A stretch of DNA of 64,000 nucleotides from Methylonatrum sp040877625 (GTDB lineage Bacteria; Pseudomonadota; Gammaproteobacteria; Nitrococcales; Aquisalimonadaceae). The stretch is taken from NCBI GenBank assembly GCA_040877625.1, contig JBBDNK010000001.1, positions 112,245 through 176,244 on the forward strand, written 5' to 3'. The translations under genes were made by a program, and so were the position numbers. Positions 9,329-18,039 of the stretch are shown piece after piece; positions within the stretch are counted from its first letter, which is position 1, and every line of letters begins with the position of its first letter. The notes below the pieces were generated by a model that was not told the origin of the DNA, searched no databases, and saw nothing but the letters and a program-made list of their open reading frames with translations.

Positions 9329-9357
9329 TTCGCTGACCCCACGCCACGGCTTACACT
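9329..9357 (+). promoter_or_regulatory. weak candidate promoter for queG
   Basis: TTCGCT and TACACT lie 17 nt apart; the -10 hexamer ends only 7 nt before the queG ATG at 9365, and no Shine-Dalgarno sequence is seen there. If this promoter is real the queG mRNA would be leaderless or nearly so. The -35 match is poor. Confidence 0.25.
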
Positions 9358-9364
9358 ATCGGGC

Positions 9365-10474
9365 ATGGAAAACTCCCGCCTCGCAAATGACTACACCACG
9401 GACGAAATGGCCGCGCTGGCCTTGAACATTCGCCGCTGGGGAAAGGCCCTGGGTTTTCAGCAGGTCGGCTTCACCGACACCGACCTGTCCGCGGCCGAGC
9501 CCCAGTTTCTACAGTGGCTGGAGCGCGGCTTTCACGGCGACATGCGCTACATGGCCAGACACGGCCAGCGACGGACACGGCCCCAGGAGCTGGTACCGGG
9601 GACGCTGCGGGTAATTTCCGCGCGAATGGATTATCTACCCTCCGACGCGTCCGATTCAGACACCGTCATGGCGGACGGCACTCGGGGGTTCGTGGCTCGC
9701 TATGCGCTGGGGCGGGACTATCACAAGCTGATGCGCAAACGCCTGCAACAGCTTGCCGACCGGATCACCGAAGCCTGCGGCGCCTTCGGTTACCGGGTTT
9801 TCGTCGATAGCGCGCCGGTGCTGGAAAAGCCGCTGGCGGAAAAGGCCGGCCTGGGCTGGATCGGCAAGCATACCCTGCTCATCAATCGCCAGGCGGGTTC
9901 ATGGTTTTTCCTGGGCGAGCTTTATACCGATCTCCCCCTGCCGGTGGACCACGCCGCCCGCGGCCATTGCGGAAGTTGCACGGCCTGTCTTGACATCTGC
10001 CCAACCGATGCAATCGTGGCGCCATACCAGCTTGATGCCCGTCGCTGTATCTCCTATTTTACGATCGAATCGCACGGCCCCATTCCGGAGGCATTCCGGT
10101 CTTTGATGGGCAACCGCATTTTCGGCTGTGACGACTGCCAGCTCGTCTGCCCCTGGAACAAATTTGCGCGCCCCACCAGCGAATCGGATTTCCGGCCGCG
10201 GCACGGACTGGACACGCCCGATCTGATCACTCTGTTCGGCTGGACCGAGGCGGAGTTTCTCCGTCTGACCGAAGGTTCCGCCATTCGCCGCCTGGGGCAT
10301 GAACGCTGGCTGCGCAATCTGGCCGTGGCGCTAGGCAACGCGCCGACCTCAGCCGCCGTCATCAGTGCCCTTGAAGCGCGTTGGGAGTACCCATCCGAAC
10401 TGGTGCGGGAGCACGTGAGCTGGGCCCTGACCCAACACCATGGCAGACTTGACAACGAAGGAGCCGCCGTATGA
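9365..10474 (+). CDS. queG: epoxyqueuosine reductase QueG
   Basis: QueG is the cobalamin- and iron-sulfur-dependent enzyme that reduces epoxyqueuosine to queuosine in the wobble position of tRNAs with GUN anticodons. The protein has the QueG N-terminal cobalamin-binding region and two 4Fe-4S motifs, CGSCTACLDICPTDAI (about 207-222) and CDDCQLVCPWNKF (about 253-265), followed by a C-terminal HEAT-like helical part. Divergent from nnr. The stop overlaps the next gene as ATGA. Confidence 0.95.
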   Translation: MENSRLANDYTTDEMAALALNIRRWGKALGFQQVGFTDTDLSAAEPQFLQWLERGFHGDMRYMARHGQRRTRPQELVPGTLRVISARMDYLPSDASDSDTVMADGTRGFVARYALGRDYHKLMRKRLQQLADRITEACGAFGYRVFVDSAPVLEKPLAEKAGLGWIGKHTLLINRQAGSWFFLGELYTDLPLPVDHAARGHCGSCTACLDICPTDAIVAPYQLDARRCISYFTIESHGPIPEAFRSLMGNRIFGCDDCQLVCPWNKFARPTSESDFRPRHGLDTPDLITLFGWTEAEFLRLTEGSAIRRLGHERWLRNLAVALGNAPTSAAVISALEARWEYPSELVREHVSWALTQHHGRLDNEGAAV

Positions 10475-11313
10475 AGGAGCCACTTTCCGGCCTTCGCATC
10501 GCCGTACCCGAAAGCCGGGAACTGGATCTATTCGCCCGTATGCTTGAAGAGCGTGGTGCCGCTACCCTGCGTTGCCCACTGGTGGCCATTCGCGACACAC
10601 CGGACGCCGACGTGGTGGAAAGCTGGTTGGATCGCTTCATCGCCACGCCTCCGGACTGGCTGATTCTGCTCACCGGCGAAGGTCTCTACCGTCTGGTCGG
10701 GTTTGCGGAGCGTGGCGGACGCCTGGACATCTTTCGACAGGCACTGGCTGGTACCCGGACGCTGACCCGCGGCCCGAAGCCGGGGCGAGCCCTTCGCAGC
10801 CTCGATCTGCGCCCCGACCTGCTGGCGGAGAGCCCCACTACCGCGGGCGTGATCCGTTCCCTGACAACGCTGGACCTGCGTGGTAAGCGGGTTGGGGTAC
10901 AGCTGTATGGCGAAGAGCCCAACCCTGAGCTGATGGAGGCGCTGAACAGAGCCGGCGCCGAGACAGACGCCGTCGCGCCCTATATCTACACCCCGGATCT
11001 GGATGATCCCGACGTACTCTCCCTGATCGATGCGCTGGCGGGCGATACGGTGGATGTCATTGCGTTCACCAGTAAATCCCAAGTCAATCGCCTGTTCGCG
11101 ATTGCGGACCATGCTGGTCTCCGGGACACGCTGACGCAGTCGTTAGGGCGAGTACAAGTGGCTGCGGTGGGGCCTGTCGTGGCACAGACGCTTGCCGACT
11201 TCGGGGTACCCGCGGATTTGCAACCACGGGACAGTTTCTTCATGAAACCGCTGGTACGGGAACTGATCGCGGCCGCGGGCTCGCGCCGGACACGGAATGG
11301 CCCACATACATAA
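10471..11313 (+). CDS. HemD-like uroporphyrinogen-III synthase family protein
   Basis: The 280-residue protein has the two-lobed HemD layout: LSGLRIAVPESRELDLFARMLE at the start, a mid-protein hinge near TLDLRGKRVGVQLYGEE, VIAFTSKSQVNRLF and VAAVGPVVAQTLADFGVPADLQP near the end. HemD closes and rearranges hydroxymethylbilane to uroporphyrinogen III. It is translationally coupled to queG (ATGA) rather than to hemC, so it may be an extra paralogue with a changed role, or simply a relocated hemD. A strong terminator follows. Family assignment is good, exact function open. Confidence 0.75.
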   Translation: MKEPLSGLRIAVPESRELDLFARMLEERGAATLRCPLVAIRDTPDADVVESWLDRFIATPPDWLILLTGEGLYRLVGFAERGGRLDIFRQALAGTRTLTRGPKPGRALRSLDLRPDLLAESPTTAGVIRSLTTLDLRGKRVGVQLYGEEPNPELMEALNRAGAETDAVAPYIYTPDLDDPDVLSLIDALAGDTVDVIAFTSKSQVNRLFAIADHAGLRDTLTQSLGRVQVAAVGPVVAQTLADFGVPADLQPRDSFFMKPLVRELIAAAGSRRTRNGPHT

Positions 11314-11347
11314 AAGCCCCGGCCTGCTCGCCACAATTGCACTCGAT

Positions 11348-11390
11348 CACACGCAAACAGGCCCCGCAAGGCGGGGCCTGTTTGCGTGTG
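11348..11390. terminator. bidirectional terminator, 20-bp perfect stem
   Basis: A 20-bp perfect stem (CACACGCAAACAGGCCCCGC and its complement) with an AAG loop lies between the convergent HemD-like gene and panD. The AAAC/GTTT part gives A- and T-rich flanks on both strands, so it can stop transcripts from both sides. Confidence 0.85.
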
Positions 11391-11417
11391 CAGTCGCACC
11401 GGCGCCGGAACGCCGGC

Positions 11418-11798
11418 CTATGCAACCTGCAAGGGGATATCCCGGCGAAGGCCGGTAATGTTGTTATCGCCGTCGCAGTAAACCAGCGTCGGCTTGAATT
11501 CAGGAAGGTCTTTCTCGTCTACGACGCCGTAAGCGCAGATAATGACACGGTCCCCCTCATTGGCCTTGTGGGCCGCGGCACCGTTCATTGAAATCATGCG
11601 AGACCCTTTCTCGCCACGGATGGCATAGGTGGTGAAACGCTCGCCGTTGGCCAGGTTGTAGACCTGAATCTGCTCATATTCCACCAGACCAGCGGCATCC
11701 ATTAGCTCCGCATCTATGGCGCACGAGCCTTCGTAGTCCAGTTCGGTCTGCGTGACCCGAGCCTGATGAAGCTTGCATTTCAACATGTGCAACTGCAT
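11418..11798 (-). CDS. panD: aspartate 1-decarboxylase PanD
   Basis: PanD makes beta-alanine for pantothenate. It is synthesised as a proenzyme that self-cleaves at Gly24-Ser25 to give the pyruvoyl cofactor; YEGSCAID is present with exactly the E. coli numbering, which supports the MQLHMLKCKL start. The 126-residue length is also that of E. coli PanD. NGAAAH and the C-terminal IPLQVA complete the family pattern. panC and panB follow upstream on the same strand. Confidence 0.96.
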   Translation of the reverse strand: MQLHMLKCKLHQARVTQTELDYEGSCAIDAELMDAAGLVEYEQIQVYNLANGERFTTYAIRGEKGSRMISMNGAAAHKANEGDRVIICAYGVVDEKDLPEFKPTLVYCDGDNNITGLRRDIPLQVA

Positions 11799-11940
11799 GT
11801 GTGGACCCCCTTTTCAGGGTTACCTTCTGTCTTCCATACCGGATCAGCATGGACCGTGATCGCCTTGGGAGGCACTGACCTTCAACCCTGTGTCTCCCTT
11901 CCCACACACCTCATCGTGCAGGGCAGCATAGTATCCATAG

Positions 11941-12804
11941 TTACCCCGGTCGGTTCAATCGGAGTTCGAGATTATCTATCAATCGGGCGTGCCCAAACCG
12001 CGCCGCGACGAGGATGACCAGATCGAAATCGTCCCGGTGTGCCGGTTCCAGCCCCCCCTGGCTTCGAATGCTCAGGTACTCGACTTCAATTCCGTCAGCC
12101 GCGAGTTGATCGCAGCCTATCTTTTCCAGCGTAGCGTAATTCCGCTCACCCGCCTGAATTCGTTCCGATATCATGCACAGCGCCCGATAGAGCGCTGGAG
12201 CCCGCGCGCGCTGGTCGGCGCTCAGATAACGATTGCGGGAGCTCATGGCCAGGCCGTCGGCTTCCCTGACAGTGGCAACACCCTTCACCTCCACCGCCAT
12301 GTTCAGATCGCGGACCATACGGCTGATGACCTGCAGTTGCTGATAATCCTTGCGGCCGAACAGCGCCACATCGGGCTGTACCAGGTTGAACAGCTTGGCC
12401 ACGACCGTGGCGACGCCCTCGAAATGACCAGGTCTGGCCAGGCCGCAGAGTCTGTCGGACAGGGGTGTAACGGAAATGCGCGTCGGCAGCTCCAGGCCAT
12501 CCGGGTACATCACTTTTACTGACGGCGCGAACAGCGTCAGCGATGCCTGCACCGCACCGAGGTAATCACGATCCGCTTCCAGGGTGCGCGGATAGGCGGC
12601 GAAATCCTCGCCCTGTCCGAATTGCAGCGGATTGACGAAAATACTCACCACGATCTCATCGGCAATATTCACGGCGTCCTGAACCAGGCGCACATGGCCG
12701 TCATGGAGATTGCCCATGGTCGGTACCAGGGCGATCCGCCGCCCGGCCTGACGCCAGGCACGAACCCGCGCGCGCAATGTCTCTACGTCATGGATGGTCT
12801 GCAT
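11941..12804 (-). CDS. panC: pantothenate synthetase PanC
   Basis: PanC joins pantoate and beta-alanine with ATP. Motifs: LVPTMGNLHDGH (HIGH-like, about 27-38), FVNPLQFGQGEDF, FGRKDYQQLQVI and MSSRNRYL (KMSKS-like). Length 287 is normal. Only 3 nt separate it from panB, so the two are one transcript; panD is 142 nt further on. Confidence 0.97.
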   Translation of the reverse strand: MQTIHDVETLRARVRAWRQAGRRIALVPTMGNLHDGHVRLVQDAVNIADEIVVSIFVNPLQFGQGEDFAAYPRTLEADRDYLGAVQASLTLFAPSVKVMYPDGLELPTRISVTPLSDRLCGLARPGHFEGVATVVAKLFNLVQPDVALFGRKDYQQLQVISRMVRDLNMAVEVKGVATVREADGLAMSSRNRYLSADQRARAPALYRALCMISERIQAGERNYATLEKIGCDQLAADGIEVEYLSIRSQGGLEPAHRDDFDLVILVAARFGHARLIDNLELRLNRPG

Positions 12805-12807
12805 GGC

Positions 12808-13632
12808 TCAGAATGCGTGTTCGGCGGACGGGAAGGAACCATCCCGAACCGCCGAAACGTAGGCGGCAAGCGCCTCCTGAATACTGCCGGCACCCTGCAT
12901 GAAATTGCGGGAGAACTTTGGTGTCTTGCCGGGCGTCAGGCCCAGCATGTCCTGCAGCACCAGAATCTGGCCGTCGCAATCGACACCCGCACCGATACCA
13001 ATGACCGGCACACGAACGGTACTGGTAATCCGGGCCCCCAACTCGGCGGGCACACACTCCAGCAGCAGGACATCGGCACCTGCGTCCTGCAATGCTTCGG
13101 CATCATGCAGCATGGCGTCCGCCGCATCGGCCCCCCGACCCTGCACACGGTAACCGCCCAGCTTGTGCACCGACTGGGGACGCAGACCGAGGTGCGCACA
13201 GACCGGGATACCGGTTTCCGACAGCCGGCGCACCACATCGCACTGCTCGCGGCCGCCCTCGAGTTTGACCATATGGGCACCGCCTTCCTTCATCATGCGC
13301 CCGGCATTGCGAAGCGCGTCATCCAGAGTGGCATGGCTCATGAAAGGCATGTCGACCATCAGCAATGCCCGCCTGACGCCGGCGGCGACGCAGCGTGTGT
13401 GGTAAATGATATCGTCCATGGTGACGGGCAGCGTGGTGTCGCGGCCCTGCATGACCATGCCGAGGGAATCACCGACCAGAATCACTTCGTTGCCAGCCGC
13501 GTCCACGGCGTGCGCGAAACTGTAATCATAAGCCGTCAGGCAGGCGATCCGCTCCCCCTGCGCCTTCATCTTCGCCAGCGAGGCTACGGTAATCGGCTTG
13601 ACCGTCTGCTGATCCAAATTGCCTTTATACAT
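12808..13632 (-). CDS. panB: 3-methyl-2-oxobutanoate hydroxymethyltransferase PanB
   Basis: PanB adds a hydroxymethyl group from methylene-tetrahydrofolate to alpha-ketoisovalerate, giving ketopantoate. Seen: ACLTAYDYSFAHAVD, LVGDSLGMVMQG (Mg2+ site Asp), ADMPF-type VDMPFMSH, VCAHLGLRPQSVHKLGGY and GIGAGVDCDGQILVLQDMLG. 274 residues, normal. First gene of the panB-panC-panD row. Confidence 0.97.
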   Translation of the reverse strand: MYKGNLDQQTVKPITVASLAKMKAQGERIACLTAYDYSFAHAVDAAGNEVILVGDSLGMVMQGRDTTLPVTMDDIIYHTRCVAAGVRRALLMVDMPFMSHATLDDALRNAGRMMKEGGAHMVKLEGGREQCDVVRRLSETGIPVCAHLGLRPQSVHKLGGYRVQGRGADAADAMLHDAEALQDAGADVLLLECVPAELGARITSTVRVPVIGIGAGVDCDGQILVLQDMLGLTPGKTPKFSRNFMQGAGSIQEALAAYVSAVRDGSFPSAEHAF

Positions 13633-13728
13633 AAGCGCATCCCACTCGCTCTTTGCGCCTCCCGAACCGGAGGCACCGAAACGTCGAAAATCTGCTGTCG
13701 TGCGGCATTCTAACCGTTTCAGACACTA

Positions 13729-14397
13729 TCAGAGAGATATCGGAGCCGGATTGAAATAATGCCTTCCCGTACGGACGGTGCGAAGGCGCTCCAACAGCAG
13801 CGCGTAGTCGGCATCGTTGCCGACCAGATCAATCTCCGCGGCATTGACGATCAGCAAGGCCGCCCGGTCATAGTGGTAGAAGAAGTTCACGTACGCATCA
13901 CAGAGCCGCTGCAGGTAGTCCGCGCTGATTTGCTGTTCGTAGGCGATACCGCGCCGCCTGATGCGCTCCATGAGCACGTCAACCGGTGCCTGAAGGTAGA
14001 TGACCAGATCCGGCGCCCGCACATCGGGGGCCAGTTGGTCGTAAACCTTCTCATAGAGATCAAACTCCGCGTCGCGCAGGGTCAAGCCGGCAAACATGCG
14101 GTCCTTCTCGAACAGAAAATCGGCCACCCGGGTCGGCGCGAACAGATCTTCCTGGCGCATGGCACGAAGCTGTTCCGCTCGCTGAAGCAGAAAATGCATC
14201 TGCGTCGGGAAAGCCGCATCGCGCGGGTTCTGGTAGAAGCGCTCCAGAAAAGGATTCTCTTCAGCGCCCTCAAGCAGCAGCTCGGTCTGAAAGGTGGCCG
14301 CCAACCGCCTGGCCAGGCTGGTCTTGCCAACCCCTATGGGGCCTTCCACCACCAGGTAAGCGGGAAGCTCCAGCGCCGTTGGATCAGTATCAGTCAT
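13729..14397 (-). CDS. deoxynucleoside kinase family protein
   Basis: A 222-residue P-loop kinase of the deoxynucleoside kinase/deoxyadenosine kinase type: YLVVEGPIGVGKTSLARRL near the start, LEGAEENPFLERFYQNP, LFEKDRMFAGLTL (ERS-like), VIYLQAPVDVLMERIRRRG lid and a C-terminal DADYALLLE. It phosphorylates deoxynucleosides for salvage; the substrate cannot be read from sequence. The ATG at 14397 overlaps the folK stop as ATGA, which decides it over an ATG at 14415. In many gammaproteobacteria this gene lies between folK and panB, as here. Confidence 0.88.
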   Translation of the reverse strand: MTDTDPTALELPAYLVVEGPIGVGKTSLARRLAATFQTELLLEGAEENPFLERFYQNPRDAAFPTQMHFLLQRAEQLRAMRQEDLFAPTRVADFLFEKDRMFAGLTLRDAEFDLYEKVYDQLAPDVRAPDLVIYLQAPVDVLMERIRRRGIAYEQQISADYLQRLCDAYVNFFYHYDRAALLIVNAAEIDLVGNDADYALLLERLRTVRTGRHYFNPAPISL

Positions 14398-14900
14398 ATC
14401 CGTTCCGACCAGCAAAAATCATGAACCCGCAGAAGCTGCTCCGCTGGCAGCGTATTGATCAGATCCCTGACCAGCCCGTGCCCGGGGATATGTGCATCCG
14501 GCGCGATATCCGCGAGAGGATACAGGACAAACCCACGCTGGTGCACACCGGGATGAGGCAATTGCAGACGCGGGTGCGTCAATAATTGCTCACCGTACAG
14601 CAGCAGGTCGAGGTCCAGGGTGCGAGGCCCCCAATGGCGGCTTCGCACCCTCCCCCGGATCGCCTCGATCGACTGAAGTTCATCAAGCAGTTCCAGCGGC
14701 GACAGGCGGGTATCCAGAGCCACCACGGCATTCAGAAATTCCGGCTGATCCGCAGGCCCCATGGGAGCCGAGCGGTACACCGGGGAGAGCGCGCGGAGCC
14801 TGGTATCGGGCAAGCCTGCCATGGCGATACGGGCAGCGCGGAACTGGGCGGCAGGATCCCCCAGATTGCTCCCCAGCCCAACGTATGCGCGCATGTTCAC
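14394..14900 (-). CDS. folK: HPPK, 2-amino-4-hydroxy-6-hydroxymethyldihydropteridine pyrophosphokinase
   Basis: FolK pyrophosphorylates hydroxymethyl-dihydropterin in folate synthesis. Motifs: AYVGLGSNLGDPAAQ at the N-terminus, YRSAPMGPADQPEFLNAVV, and RSRHWGPRTLDLDLLLYG, which holds the Mg2+-binding DLD. C-terminal PHPGVHQRGFVLYPLADIAP is typical. 168 residues. ATGA overlaps with pcnB upstream and the kinase downstream imply coupled translation. Confidence 0.96.
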   Translation of the reverse strand: MNMRAYVGLGSNLGDPAAQFRAARIAMAGLPDTRLRALSPVYRSAPMGPADQPEFLNAVVALDTRLSPLELLDELQSIEAIRGRVRSRHWGPRTLDLDLLLYGEQLLTHPRLQLPHPGVHQRGFVLYPLADIAPDAHIPGHGLVRDLINTLPAEQLLRVHDFCWSERI

Positions 14901-16246
14901 TGACCACCGCCGGCACCCCCGTCGCCTCCCGCGGGGCGGCGGCGGCGGCGACGGCGCCGTGGAGGGGGCCGATCACTGGCAGCGCCAACGGCCAGTGCTT
15001 CCTGCCCCTCACTGCCCTCCTGAAGCCGAGTCCAGCTATCGGCGAGTTCCTGCTCCACTTCACCGACGGCGGCACGCAACAGTAGAAAATCGTAAGCCGC
15101 GCGGAAGCGCGGATGACTCAGCAGCCGCTGAGCGCGTTTCCCGCCGGGGCGGCCAAGCCGTGGTTGCAGCAGAAAGATCTCACGCATCGGAATCCCGAAG
15201 CGCTTGGGCAGGGCGACCCGTCTGAGTTGCGCGTCCGCCACATCGCTTACAGCTTCCTGCAAGGCCTGCGGCTCGTTCAGAGCGCGGCTTTCCCGATAGT
15301 GAGCGCTGCGCTTTGTAATCGCAGGCCAAAGTAGCGCCGCAAACAGAAAGGCCGGGGTCACGGGTTTGCCTTCGCTGATGCGCGCATCCGTGTTCTCCAG
15401 AGCCCGGGCGATGAAACGCACCCAGGTGTCGTGCCCGTCCGTCTCCAGAACCTCCTCCGTTTCCGGGAACAACTGCGCGAACAGTCCATAGCGGCGCAAT
15501 AGCTCGAACGTAGCCAGCCCATGACCCGTCATGAACAGTTTGAGGACTTCCTCGAACAGACGTGCCTGGGGGATCTGCTCCAACAGAGTTGCCATCCGCG
15601 CAATGGGACTGGCGGTCTGTTCATCAATGATAAACCCCAACTTGGCGGCAAACCGCACCGCACGCAGCATGCGCACGGCATCCTCGCGGTAGCGCACTTC
15701 CGGATCACCAATCAGCCGCAATACGCCTTCCTGCAGATCCGCCATGCCATTGGCGAAATCCACAATGGAGAAATCGGCAATGTTGTAATACAGGGAGTTG
15801 ATGGTGAAATCCCGGCGCAGCGCATCTTCTTCCACTGTGCCGTATACATTGTCCCGCAGGACTCGGCCGTCCTCCTCGATCCGGACATCGCCGTCATTGC
15901 CGGCTTCACCGTCATGCAGAGCGCGGAAGGTGGCCACTTCGATGATCTCCGGCCCGAAATGCACATGGGCGAGGCGAAACCGCCGACCGATCAGGCGGCA
16001 ATTCCGGAACAGTGCCTTCACGTCTTCCGGCAGAGCGTCGGTGGCGATATCGAAGTCCTTCGGCTCCCTCCCCAGAGTCAGATCACGCACGCCGCCACCC
16101 ACCAGATAGGCCTGGTAGCCCGCGTTTTTCAGCCGGTAAAGCACTTTAAGGGCATTGTCGCTAATGCTTGCCCGGGAAATGCTGTGCTCGGACCGGGGGA
16201 TGATTACCGACTGCGGTATGAGGGGATTGATCTCTTGTTCGGTCAC
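14897..16246 (-). CDS. pcnB: poly(A) polymerase I PcnB
   Basis: PcnB adds 3' poly(A) tails that promote RNA decay. Nucleotidyltransferase head: LVGGGVRDLTLGREPKDFDIATDA (GG and DxD), then RRDFTINSLYYN and the RNA-binding helical region; the C-terminus ends in an Arg-rich run followed by Gly-rich residues. The GTG at 16246 (MTEQEINPL) is preferred: the frame runs open to 16315, but that part contains a promoter-like sequence and no good ribosome site. Length is then 449 residues. Confidence 0.93.
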   Translation of the reverse strand: MTEQEINPLIPQSVIIPRSEHSISRASISDNALKVLYRLKNAGYQAYLVGGGVRDLTLGREPKDFDIATDALPEDVKALFRNCRLIGRRFRLAHVHFGPEIIEVATFRALHDGEAGNDGDVRIEEDGRVLRDNVYGTVEEDALRRDFTINSLYYNIADFSIVDFANGMADLQEGVLRLIGDPEVRYREDAVRMLRAVRFAAKLGFIIDEQTASPIARMATLLEQIPQARLFEEVLKLFMTGHGLATFELLRRYGLFAQLFPETEEVLETDGHDTWVRFIARALENTDARISEGKPVTPAFLFAALLWPAITKRSAHYRESRALNEPQALQEAVSDVADAQLRRVALPKRFGIPMREIFLLQPRLGRPGGKRAQRLLSHPRFRAAYDFLLLRAAVGEVEQELADSWTRLQEGSEGQEALAVGAASDRPPPRRRRRRRRPAGGDGGAGGGQ

Positions 16247-16258
16247 AGGATTCCGTGC

Positions 16259-16286
16259 TTGAGCCAAGTTAAGGAGCGCGTATAAT
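16259..16286 (+). promoter_or_regulatory. sigma70-like promoter for tRNA-Glu
   Basis: TTGAGC and a perfect TATAAT are 16 nt apart. Transcription would start near 16293, run through a 7-bp hairpin ACGGGGT/ACCCCGT (16299-16320) and reach the tRNA at 16357. A second, weaker -10-like TATGGC at 16342 is nearer to the tRNA. Confidence 0.55.
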
Positions 16287-16356
16287 ACCACCGGCCGCAC
16301 GGGGTTGCAGAACACCCCGTTCGCGGCCTGGCAGTACAGTGTATGGCAAAATCAGC

Positions 16357-16431
16357 GCTCCCTTCGTCTAGTGGTTAGGACGTCGCCCTCTCACGGCGGT
16401 AACAGGGGTTCGAATCCCCTAGGGAGCGCCA
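16357..16431 (+). tRNA. tRNA-Glu(CTC)
   Basis: Full cloverleaf: acceptor GCTCCCT/AGGGAGC, discriminator G, encoded CCA (16429-16431), anticodon CTC at 16390-16392 in loop CTCTCAC, and T arm AGGGG-TTCGAAT-CCCCT. The body matches bacterial tRNA-Glu. It reads GAG codons. Confidence 0.96.
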
Positions 16432-16465
16432 TTATTCTCCCGCTCCCAGCGCCGCAAAGTCCAGC

Positions 16466-16933
16466 ATGCCGGTCATGAACGACAGCCAGGATTCCACGGG
16501 TCCGACCGCATCCGCCAGTCCTGCCGGCCTGCTTCGCCGCCTCGCGGCCATGACCTACGATGTCCTGCTGGTGGTCGCGGTGTGGATGATCGGAACGGCG
16601 GCCCTGCTGCCATTAACCGGCGGCGAGACCATCGAGGGCGTCTGGCGCCTGCTCTTTCAGCTCTACGTTCTGGCGTTGACTTTCGCGTTCTTCGCCCTGT
16701 TCTGGCTCCACGGCGGGCAGACGCTCGGCATGAAGGCATGGCGTATCTACGTCGAACGGGCGGACGGCGGCGCGATGACCCTGAAGGACGCGGCCCTGCG
16801 TTTCCTGGCTGCCATCCCCTCGCTGTTGCCGGCCGGCGTGGGCCTGCTCTGGTGTGTGGTGGACCGGCAGCATCAGGCAATGCACGACCGCCTGTCCCGA
16901 ACACGCGTTGTCCACAGACCCCGGGACGCCTGA
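16466..16933 (+). CDS. RDD family membrane protein
   Basis: A 155-residue inner-membrane protein of the RDD family: LLRRLAAMTYDVLLVVAVW with the Arg/Asp signature (Arg29-Arg30, Asp36), a second helix near 75-95, GGQTLGMKAWRIYV, and a third helix before VVDRQHQAMHDRLSRTRVV. Function of the family is not settled, though some members take part in Na+/H+ transport. It runs toward lptG and the stop codons are 38 nt apart. Ribosome site is weak; the internal ATG at 16475 is possible. Confidence 0.85.
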   Translation: MPVMNDSQDSTGPTASASPAGLLRRLAAMTYDVLLVVAVWMIGTAALLPLTGGETIEGVWRLLFQLYVLALTFAFFALFWLHGGQTLGMKAWRIYVERADGGAMTLKDAALRFLAAIPSLLPAGVGLLWCVVDRQHQAMHDRLSRTRVVHRPRDA

Positions 16934-16971
16934 GCACGGCCTCGACCGCACGCATCCTGCGCCGGTTACAT

Positions 16972-18039
16972 TTACCTCACTCGCGTCGTCGCATAGATGG
17001 CGAACGCCAGGAATGCCAGGGTGGGCAGGAATGCGCTTACCGAGGGGGGCAGGCCGTACACGACCCCGAGATGATTGAGGATGCGGTTGGCCAGATAGAA
17101 TACGACACCGATCATCACCCCGATCAGAATACGCTGCCCCGCGCCAACCGAGCGCAACGACCCGAAGACCAGCGGTATTGTGAGCAGCAGCATGGTCAGC
17201 GTGGCCAGCGGGGTAACAACCTTCAGCCAAAGTGCCAGACGGTAGCGATCACTTTCCAGTTCGTTGCGCTCCAGGTACCCGACATAGGTCCAGAGCTCCG
17301 CCATGGAAAGTGCTTCCGGGTCCACCACCACCACGCCCAGCACGTCCGGCAGCAAGGACGATTCCCAGACCATGGAATCGGTACGCTCGCTATCCACCGC
17401 CCGATCACCAAAACGATCCGTTACCACACGCTCCAGACGCCAGCTGCCGCGCTGCAGATAGTCGGCACGCTCGGCACGCACAACTTGCTGCAGGCGACCG
17501 CTGTCGTGGAACGTGTAGATGCGCACATCCTCCAGGAGGCGGGCGCTTGGGGCTGCACCCACCTGAACAAAATGCAACCCGTCACGGGCCCAGAATCCGT
17601 CCCGACTGAGCCCGGAAACCGCACCGCCTCTGGCTTGGGCGCGCACCTCCTGCGACATCCGCTCGGCCGCCGGGGCCACGAACTCGCCCAGCAAAGCCGC
17701 CAGCGTTGCCAACAGCAGCCCTCCCAGCACCACCGCCCTGCCAATGCCCAGAACGGACACGCCCGCCGCCCGCATGACCACCAGTTCGCTGCGCGAAGCC
17801 AGGGCTCCCAGTGTCATCAGGCTGCCGATCAGTGTCGCGATCGGGAAGACTTCGTAGGCGCGCTGAGGGCCGCTGAGCCCGACATACATAAGTGCGTGCA
17901 GGGCCGTATAGTCCGCGCTGATGTCGTCGCTTTCCTCGACGAAGGCGAAGATCAGTTCCAGCGACACGAAAACCAGCAACACCACCAGAGAGCCGGCAAT
18001 CACCGCGCGCGCGATGTAGCGGTCAAGTATCGAGATCAT
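16972..18039 (-). CDS. lptG: LPS export ABC permease LptG
   Basis: LptG and LptF form the transmembrane part of the LptB2FG transporter that extracts lipopolysaccharide from the inner membrane. This 355-residue copy starts MISILDRYIARAVIAGSLVV, has an N-terminal block of three helices, a periplasmic beta-jellyroll middle and three C-terminal helices (SVGAGQRILIGVMIGVVFYLANRI region). The ATG at 18039 overlaps the lptF stop as ATGA, which settles the start. Confidence 0.95.
   Translation of the reverse strand: MISILDRYIARAVIAGSLVVLLVFVSLELIFAFVEESDDISADYTALHALMYVGLSGPQRAYEVFPIATLIGSLMTLGALASRSELVVMRAAGVSVLGIGRAVVLGGLLLATLAALLGEFVAPAAERMSQEVRAQARGGAVSGLSRDGFWARDGLHFVQVGAAPSARLLEDVRIYTFHDSGRLQQVVRAERADYLQRGSWRLERVVTDRFGDRAVDSERTDSMVWESSLLPDVLGVVVVDPEALSMAELWTYVGYLERNELESDRYRLALWLKVVTPLATLTMLLLTIPLVFGSLRSVGAGQRILIGVMIGVVFYLANRILNHLGVVYGLPPSVSAFLPTLAFLAFAIYATTRVR

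Noticed and set aside
8188..9336. 382-residue frame opposite nnr
   Set aside because: Antisense shadow of nnr, with no motif.
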